Positions 56,496 through 64,000 of a DNA stretch of 64,000 bases are shown here, piece after piece. Each line of letters opens with the position of its first letter. Positions within the stretch are counted from its first letter, which is position 1. The stretch spans positions 124,001-188,000 of the forward strand of contig OY723290.1 of NCBI GenBank assembly GCA_963210315.1, given 5' to 3'. The notes beneath the pieces were generated by a model. The model was not told where the DNA came from. It saw nothing but the letters and a program-made list of their open reading frames with translations, and made no database searches. Source of the stretch: Rhynchopus euleeides. Lineage: Eukaryota; Euglenozoa; Diplonemea; Diplonemida; Diplonemidae. A program made the translations under genes and the position numbers.

Positions 56496-56735
56496 ATGCC
56501 TGGGCGCAAGGCGCACTGGTCGCAAGTGCAGAACAACCTGGCGCGTAAGTGCCAGCACTGTGATGATGTTATAAAGGCAGTGTCTGGCACACGCCTCCAG
56601 ACGAAGGCACCCACTGAGGTGGTGGAGCGGGCGAAGGAGGCGGGTACCATACTGCCCACCTGGTCGCACCCAAGTGCCTCACACCGGATCTCTCCCCACC
56701 CGGTGGTCCACCTGACGGATATGCGCCTCAACTAA
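56496..56735 (+). pseudogene. BED-type zinc-finger-like fragment (hAT transposase N-terminus?)
   Basis: A 79-codon frame, the only plus-strand one with protein-like character in the window. It starts MPGRKAHWSQVQNNLARK, continues CQHCDD, then GTRLQTKAPTEVVERAKEAG. The order GR-x-x-x-W, C-x2-C and R-x-x followed by KAP-x-E-V-x-x-x-AKEA is that of the N-terminal BED zinc finger in many hAT transposases and their domesticated relatives. The expected HL-x(3,5)-C/H pair after RLQT is absent, so the finger would be broken. It sits between TGTATTTTTT arrays and next to the element nest. Treated as a decayed transposon fragment; no catalytic domain follows. Confidence 0.4.
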
Positions 56736-59700
56736 TCGCGTTGTGAGTAACCTGAACCCGAGAGTGCTGAGTCCCCTACTGGGCCCCCACTAGTGTATTT
56801 TTTGGTGTATTTTATGTATTTTATGTGTATTTTATGTACTTTTTGTATTTTTTGTATTTTTTGAGACAGGCTTTGTATTTTGTCATCCCTGGGGGGGGGG
56901 GGAGGACAAGGGAAAAATATGTCAAGAACGGAGGGGGGGGGGGGGGGGCTGTCTAGTAAGATCACACAAATATACCAACCGACCTGACCGGATGAACAGA
57001 GAGACAGAGGAAAGTCGAGTCATGGGGGGTGGAGGTGGTGATGGCGGTGGCGGGAGAGGATCCACCCACATGGGCATGCTGCCGCAAGCCCCCTTTCCCC
57101 CCCCTCTCCCGATGCAGTAGTAGAACCGAGTGTGCGGTGCACAGCAAGGAAGAGAAAGACTTAGAGGACGAAGGGCATTCGATCACGAGAAACCCCTCCA
57201 GCCGACCTGCTTCATTGCCGCCACCACTGCCCCCGCAACTGGGGGGCTTTTATGCTTGGGCATCGACAAATCCACCACCTGATGTGAGACGACCAAGGCA
57301 GTGTTATGCAAAGTTGAAACGCATCATCTCTTCTGGGGGCGGTTCGTTTTGGTGCCGACAAGTCTCAAGCAGAGGATCGATCTGCCCCAAATCGATTGAC
57401 CCACCCCCATCTCCTGCAAAGCAGGGAAAAAAACTCTTATTTTGCATGACCTGATGATTACAAGAATATATAGGCCTGGGCCCCCAAGCCGAGGGGGGGG
57501 GAGATATGCACGTTGACAACGTAATAAGAAGGGCGTACCGCACCACAGCATGCACCAAAGAAAACTCGTTTGAGCCCCGCAGGCGCGGGAGGGGTGGGGT
57601 GGGGTGGGGGGGTGGTAGTGAAGTCGAACAAGTGAACTGCACTGCAACCGGTAGAGTCGCCTTCGCTCAGAAGTGAAGCAAAAAAACATGGGGGGGGGGG
57701 GGGGCGAGACAAAAATCAAAATTGAAAAAAGCTGAGCCCCGCCTCGCAAAAAAAATACCTGGTTTTGGAACGCAGCCACAGTTCCTTGCCAACACACAAG
57801 TCTGCCACAGGGAGCAAGGCCTCCTCCCCCAACTGGTGAATGAAAAGAGAGAGAGAATGGGGGCAAAACCGCAGGTAATGTTCTTCGAATGCTGCCCCAA
57901 AGAATAAAGATAGGGCTGCTGTTTGTGCGCCAAATTCGGGCAAAACAAAAGCAACTCCGCAGCCTGATGAGGAGGCGGATATTTGTTGCCCAAGCGCTGC
58001 CTACCTATCTTTTTGACACTGACAGGAGCCCTGTTGCAGTAAAAAATTCACAGAGCTTGACCTCAGCAGACGGAGGGGCGGTGGGGTGGGTGTTGGTGGT
58101 GATGGCCGTGATGAGTCTAGAGGCAGCAGAAGGTTCGATCTGACATGTTCTACTAGAAATATAGAAATGGGGGGGGGGGGGGTGAAATATATCAACACGC
58201 TTGGCCCCCCCCCCGGTCTGCTGGGTCAAAACGGGGGGGGAAAAAACACCTGCACCAGTGGACCTCAGACCCACGTCTGTCAGAGGAAGCCCGCCTTGCA
58301 CGCCCCACCACCCCCCCCCCCCTCATACAAGTCGCAGGTTCTCTCCCAGGGGGGGAGGGGAGGCAAGGCTGAGCCCCAGGACTCCCAGGCACTAACAGAA
58401 TGAAGAATGTACAGCACAGACATAGACCCATCCCCCCTTCCCCCCCTCTACCCCGTTTGCACCCGAACTGGAGTGCCAGTCCGGACCCCTGCAAAAAAAT
58501 ACCCCCCCACCCCCTTCCCCCGACAGTGAGTTGTACAATTTCCTTCGGAATAGAACGATCATAATGCCCCATCATAAAGGTGGGAGAGTAGAGAGGGAGA
58601 GAGAGAGAGAGAGATAGAGGGAGGGAGGGAGCGGGTATGTCGACAACAATGGGGTTCGGGGGGCACGCTGCTCGAGGAGACCTTTTTGCGGAGGATGTGT
58701 ACCCCTCTTCAAGGCTGGTGGGTGGCGAAATATATCCCCGGGAGCATTGGCAGGGAGAAAACAAAATGAACGATACTTTCTTTTTTTGCCAAGAATCCAA
58801 GGCACAAAAAAAAATGCTCCCTTTTTCTTTCTTCTTGCGAAAGACACGCTGCAGTACTCCCAGTTGTTTTGAGGGTCCTTCTTGACAGAGATGGTCTCAG
58901 AGACAGTTATAGCCGCACCGCCAGAAGCAGAACACAACCACTTTGCTCGACATTGGTGTTTTCTTGGCAGGGCGGGAAGAGAAGGGGGGGAGGCAGGGCA
59001 GCCGGGGACGGGGGGTGGGGGGGTGTTTTGCGAGTTTGCAGACAGGGGGGTTGGGGGTTGGGCACTCGATGCTGGCAGAGAGAAGCAGAGAGGCAGGGCC
59101 CCTGGCGCATTGTGGGCATTGTGGGGAGGGGGGTACTGATTGCCCTGCCGACCCCCCCCTTCCCACCACCACCGCCCGCCGAGAAGCAGCCGTTCCTCGA
59201 AGCACTTGGCCTGGGGTTGGCTCGGTGCGGGAAACGCGAGACTGTCAAACCTTTTGATAGGGTGAAGGGGGTTTTTGTGTTCTGCAACAATCCGTTGCGT
59301 TGTTCGGGAATCAACACCCCCCACCCCCCACCCCGTCAACACCGCCTCCATCCCCCACAGCTGGTGCGCACTTCGGTGAACCTCTGGTTGTGCAGCAGTG
59401 CAGAACGCACGTGATCTCCACTGAAATGCACACCAGTTCGGATCCTTCTTGGAGGGGGTGTACACATGCAACATCACCCTACGCAGGTCGCACAAAATGA
59501 AAACGAATAACCTGCATACGTCAAGGGGGGGAAAACTGGGCCACAGGGGGGGAAATCCATCATGATATTCCACAGCCCGACTGGCGCACGCCACCAGTTG
59601 GGTCGCCCATGTGTTGCCGTGCAACCAAGGGGAACTGACAACCATCGATAACACGCCTGGTACCCTGCGCACCTCGAGGGGGTGATTTAACATCACTCTC

Positions 59701-59740
59701 GGCGTGAGTTCGCCACCCGTGTGTGCTGGGCTTGGAGTGA
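56736..59740. other. Long intergenic spacer, no gene recognised
   Basis: About 3 kb. It includes TGTATTTTAT words (56785-56880), several G runs (56890-56902, 56933-56949, 57488-57497, 57690-57703, 58169-58181), C runs (58205-58214, 58310-58321) and a GAGAGAGA tract (58590-58625). The long open frames here are low-complexity and unconvincing on both strands. Confidence 0.5.
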
Positions 59741-62700
59741 TCAGTCGACGTGGAGGCACCGCGACACGCAGGAGACGACCTGTTGGTGAGGCGGGGGAGT
59801 GCTGTGCTGACGATTCTACGCATGAAGAGAATGAAAAATTCCCCCCGAAGAGTTCTTCCTTTGTGTGGCGAATCCACACTGCGTGGATGTCAGAACAACA
59901 CTTGAGGAGATCCACGCACCGCGACCAGCATGCATACCATCCACGCCTGGAGCCAGCCGCGGCTGATGGAGGCATGCCCCCGCACCACCTGTTCTGCTTG
60001 TGCAGACATCGGAGGCAGCACGGTGCACGGATCCTTCGCCAGGTCTTTCAACACCTGCGGTGGGTGTGGTGGACAGGGCTTGTGCACAGACAACAAGAGA
60101 CCCTGCAGGCACCTCGTAGACACCCTGGAACATACCTTCGCCAGGTACAGCTCGTAAGGTGTTTGGACAAGCTCCCATTTCCGCAGCGAGCGGGTCTCCT
60201 CCCGGGGGGTGACCTTCTCGTTGAAGACTTCAGAGCACATTGCCGGCATCCCGACAGCGTGGAAGGCCTGTGACAAAAAGAGGGCGGTGGTGCGGGGGTC
60301 ACGAAATAGCAGTGCACCGGCAACAGTCGGCAGCAGAAGAAGGGCACGCGTGATGATCCTGATGACACAGTGGTACATGAAACACATCATACCCTGAAGT
60401 AGAGAACAATGTCTTCACGCTCTGCTTCTGTCTCGACATAATACGTGAACGATGTCGTCGCATCCAGCGTGACAGTGAAGCTAAAGCGCCTCGTCCCCTC
60501 CGCCCCGTCGCAGGACCAGGCCTCGCTGTCACCCTCCTCGTCCTCCGAGTCCTCGTCATCCGACCCCGCGAGACTCGCATCCTCGTCACGCCCCCTGCCC
60601 GACAGGGTCGCCATGAAGCCACGCTCCACAGCACTGCGCCGCACCGCCTCATGGTTGACCGCGCTGATGTGCATCCCTTTGGACCACTTCTTCTTGGCCA
60701 CCACCGAGCGGTCCCCCGACTGCATGACCTTGATGTACTTATTCGTGAGCAGGAGGTGGTGCTTCACCCCCGGCACCGCATCAGGCGGGGCAGCATCCTG
60801 CGCCCCTGCAGGTGGCGGCACGATGGTGGTCGTGCTGTTGGACAGCGTCATGTTCGCGTTGACGGGGCTGTCCCTCGCCGCATTCCCACGCATCCACTCC
60901 GTCGACGACGCCTCCAGCGACTCCGACCCCAGGTTCGCAGTGGCACCGAGGCGCCCGGATCCCGCCGCGCCGCCCCCGCCACCACCACCACCACCACCCC
61001 CCTTCCGCCGTTTCCGCCTACCCCGAGGGCGGAGGAGCACGTTGAAGCCCCTGATGCCGGTGGTGTCGATGGAAGCCGCGATGTCCGCAGCAACGGACCT
61101 CTTCAGCGACACGAAGGAGTAGCAGGGGTTGTGCAGCGTCCCCGTCACCATGCACTGTATGAAGCAGCCCACGTCGTCCGCCCGCGGCACCACCACGCTG
61201 TTGCGGGGGTGCAGGTGCAGGTCCCCTGTCATCGGGGTGGGTGCGGCGGGGTCGCTGAGGTCCTCCCTCTCTGTCCCATCCTCCGTCTGCGATCTCAGCG
61301 AGAGGTTCGCCCCCGACCCGCCCAGCCGCCGCCGCCTCCCTGCGGAGTGGGAGCTCGCGGGGGACGGCGACGACGGCACGTCGCACCCCAGCAGGGCGGA
61401 CTTCTTCAGCGCCTCCTCCGTCGGGCACAGCATCCTCGAGTAGTTGTAGAAGGAGGGCGCCCGCCTCCCCGCCACCCCCCCGTTGCTGTTGCAGTTCCCG
61501 TTGCTGTTGTTGGTTTCCGACAGCACCCCTGCAGAGCCGTCATTCGCACAGCACGGCTGGTCCCCCGCCGCAGCGGGGCTCCCCGGCGCGCCGTCGATGA
61601 TTGCCTCCAGCTTGCACAGCGGGAACCCCACGGGGTGGTTGAACCGCGCGACACGCTCCTCCAGCATGGGGATGAACAGCGCCGCCGTTGCAACCGTGCT
61701 GTAGAGATCCTGCCCCACACGCACCTGGTAGGTGCAGTCCAGCCGCTTCCCGATGTCACTCGCCTTCACGATGTAGCGCGTCGACGGCTCCTCCTGCACG
61801 ACATTGTCGATGCTCCACGAGATGATGGGTGTGACGGGGGGCGGAGCAGGGGGCTGCACCTTGCCAGGCCCGTGCTGGTGGCTCTGCGACACGCCGTCAT
61901 TCGGGTTTCGCCTGTGTGACGCGCTGACCTCCGACCCGCTGTCCTGGCTCCCGAAGGTGCCGCTGTGCGTCGTGTCGCTGTCTGTGCCAAAGAGGTGCTC
62001 CAGCAGGTGCTTCCCGCTGGACCGCAGCGAAGGGGCGTGGCTCCCGTTGAGGTTCGACACATCCGTCTTCAGGACAGCCCCATCCAGCGTCTCCACCTGC
62101 ACCGCGGCAACAACCGCCGTGCCCGGGGAGAGCTCGTCCCCATACACCAGCTCCAGAGAGGTGATCTTCGGCTGGTTCGTCCGGATCGGGGTTGTCAGGA
62201 ACACCTCGCAGCCGTCCCCCCTGCTGCCGTTCTTCTTCAGGATGGGGGTGATGGTGCAGCGCACCACACACCCCTCCGACCCCTTCGACAGCAGCAGGGT
62301 GGAGCCGTGGCACTGCAGCGACTCCTCCAGACGGAAGGTCCCCGGCTGAACGCCCACGCCTGACGTGGGGCGCAGCACATCCCAGCTGATCTCGACCTGC
62401 GAATCACCCCCGATCACCTCGAAGTGCACAGCCAAGCTGCAGGATACGACACTCTTCCCCTGCAGGTAGGCATTCTTCACGGCAGGGATGTCGCGAATCG
62501 GAGGCGTTGCAACGCGGTAGACCTCATCGGATTCATCCGCGACAAACACAGCCTCTATCGTGCAGCTCAGGTCGTGCAGCGAAGGGATATACGTCTGCAC
62601 GTTGCTCTCGATAAGACACCCCACCACGGGGCTCTGCGCACCCCCTGCCCCTGCCTCCCCCCTCTCCTCGGGATAGATACCGTCTCCGCCACCACCACCA

Positions 62701-63947
62701 CCACCACCCTCCGCACCTTCCCCGCGAACACAATACCATTCCAGCTTCCCGCAGAGGAGGAGGTCGTCCACAACAGTCCCATCGTCTCGGAATAGCTCAA
62801 CCTCGAGAACCCCGCCGACGCGAGCATCGCCTCGGATGACAAGGCCTCCGTCACCCTCCCAGTCGCCTGCGATGCCGCTTTTGTTGGAGCTGCGGACTTC
62901 CACCGGGGTAGTTTCGTAGAACCCAGCCTCCGTCGCCTCCACGATGTGCAGCGGGGGGTGTATGGTGACGAGAAGTGCCTGGGAGGCCCCCCTGCGCCTG
63001 CTGACAGGGTGGCTCCCCCGCCCGGGGTTTGCCTCCGCCTCCTCCGCAGGGGACGGCGACCCGCTCCCCCCGCTGTAGTTGCTCCGCGAGTCCCCCCTGC
63101 TGGTGTTCGTCGCATCCGCCAGCAGCAGGCTCTGGTCAAACGACTCCGCCGTCCCCATCGGCGAGCCGCAGCCCCCCCTCCCATGCCCCCCCGCCGCCGC
63201 CGCGGCGGGGAGCGCAATCGGGGTGCTCTGCGCCGTCCCCCACCCTCCACCGGACCCCTCCTCCCCGCGCATCTCTCCTCCTCCTCCCCCACCACACCCC
63301 ACCCCCGCCGGGAAGGAGTGCAGGTGAGGGTGAGGGTGAGGCAGGGGCTGCTGCTGCCCCTCCGGGACACGCTGGCGGGCGGCTTCGCCGCCCGCCAGCG
63401 CGTCCCGGCCGGCGGCGGCGAAGCCGCCGCCGCCGCCGCCGGAGGCGGCGGGGAGGCGGGGGGCGGAGCCCCCCGCCTCGCCGGTGGGCGCAGCCCACCC
63501 CTGCCCGGAGGGGTGGGGTGGGCTGCGCGGGGCTGGGGTGGCGGAGGCGGAGGTGGTGGTGGTGGCAGCTCCTCCACCCCCGGCGTCGGACCTGCCTCCG
63601 ATGCGGAGCTGGAGGGAGACGAGGTGGAGGGCGAGGCTCTGCTCCCCCGCGACTGCTATGGTGAGGAGGTCCCCGTCGGAGATGTCCAGATCGCAGAGGC
63701 GGGTCCCCCCGGGGTGGGGCGGGGGGGAGTTGTCGTAGATCACGGCATCCTTCGTCCGGTGCGTCTCTCTGTCGCAGACTGTGATCAGGGCCGAGAGTGG
63801 CCCCCGCCCCCCATTCCCCTTCGGAGAGGTCGACGCGGAGGTGGGGTCGATGTGGCTCTGCTGGGCAGCCTTCAGCGACTCCAGGGAAGAGTGCCGCATA
63901 TGCTGCTTCACGGTGTGCGAGAGATAAGATGATGCAGGGGAGGACAT
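59741..63947 (-). CDS. AIR9-like (A9 repeat) protein with C-terminal PH-like domain
   Basis: Four exons, 63947-60393, 60267-60136, 60054-59938 and 59779-59741, all in phase 0, give 1,280 residues. The last exon encodes only VVSCVSRCLHVD and a stop. Donors are GTATGA, GTATGT and GTATGC. The N-terminal third is low complexity (Gly, Ser, Pro, His). Then several beta-rich repeats contain blocks such as ISWSIDN, IVKASDIGKRLDCTYQV and VVPRADDVGCFIQCMVTG. A W near the start and a D-[IV]-G-x-x-[LI]-x-C near the end of each is the A9 repeat pattern of AIR9, a microtubule-associated protein of plants and kinetoplastids. No LRR block is seen. Residues from about 1080 (HHLLLTNKYIKVMQ...YYVETEAEREDIVLYF) look like a PH-type fold. 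The family call is tentative; exon structure is firm. Confidence 0.6.
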
Positions 63948-64000
63948 TGTCCCCGATATCCCTGCAGGGGATCGCGCCGTGCTGGGGGTCGGGAGGGGGA
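63948..64000 (-). promoter_or_regulatory. Upstream leader with candidate splice acceptor
   Basis: On the sense strand the ATG at 63947 is preceded by GATCCCCTGCAG then GGATATCGGGGACA. CTGCAG ends 14 bases before the ATG (boundary 63962) and could be a 3' splice site for a leader or 5' exon lying outside the window. Confidence 0.35.

Noticed and set aside
57029..57454. 141-codon plus-strand frame near a possible ATG
   Set aside because: It has mixed low-complexity content, no recognisable motif, no splice support, and runs against the gene direction.
58572..59975. 467-codon minus-strand open frame
   Set aside because: It starts within exon 3 of the AIR9-like gene in another frame, has no domain-like text and ends in Pro/Ser/Leu simple sequence. 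It overlaps the splice sites of the supported gene model.

Overview
This is eukaryotic nuclear DNA from a GC-rich flagellated protist. The evidence is an axonemal dynein heavy chain, a P4-type flippase and a eukaryotic-type tryptophanyl-tRNA synthetase, with reading frames that rejoin exactly across GT-AG introns. The lineage cannot be fixed from sequence alone. All nine supported genes lie on the minus strand, intergenic spacers are long and rich in homopolymers, and one gene looks like an AIR9-type (A9 repeat) protein. That mix is compatible with a euglenozoan, perhaps diplonemid-like, but other flagellates with one-way gene clusters remain possible. I placed 19 introns by eye. Sixteen begin GTATG, most often GTATGC, and all end AG.

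Layout from left to right, all genes minus strand: a two-membrane-segment coiled-coil protein (1254-2455); a 393-residue coiled-coil protein (3725-5859); a low-complexity protein with a C-terminal Sfi1/centrin-binding-like Trp-repeat region (6259-9195); tryptophanyl-tRNA synthetase (10746-12308); a 3.06 kb terminal-inverted-repeat transposon with perfect 42-bp ends and a 7-bp target duplication (13078-16133); a large secreted protein with LamG-like, HExxH-protease-like, sialate-acetylesterase-like and Ig-like segments and one apparent frameshift (16659-21187); a 361-residue protein that may be centriolar (21991-23957); a type II membrane protein resembling a glycosyltransferase (25988-27604); a 5,267-residue outer-arm-type dynein heavy chain (28347-44321); a P4-ATPase (47192-51584); a 3.2 kb nest of AT-rich foldback elements (52857-56089) containing a second element; a short plus-strand zinc-finger-like fragment (56496-56735); and an AIR9-like protein with a C-terminal PH-like region (59741-63947).

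Several genes have plausible roles in the flagellum, basal body or cytoskeleton (dynein, the Sfi1-like protein, the coiled-coil proteins, the AIR9-like protein). The rest serve translation, lipid asymmetry and the secretory pathway or cell surface. Nothing indicates an operon-like pathway. The most unusual content is the mobile DNA: two structurally different inverted-repeat elements that share a diverged internal module, nested insertions with readable target duplications, and possibly a captured host-gene fragment. No searches were run. All homology calls are by recognition of motifs.
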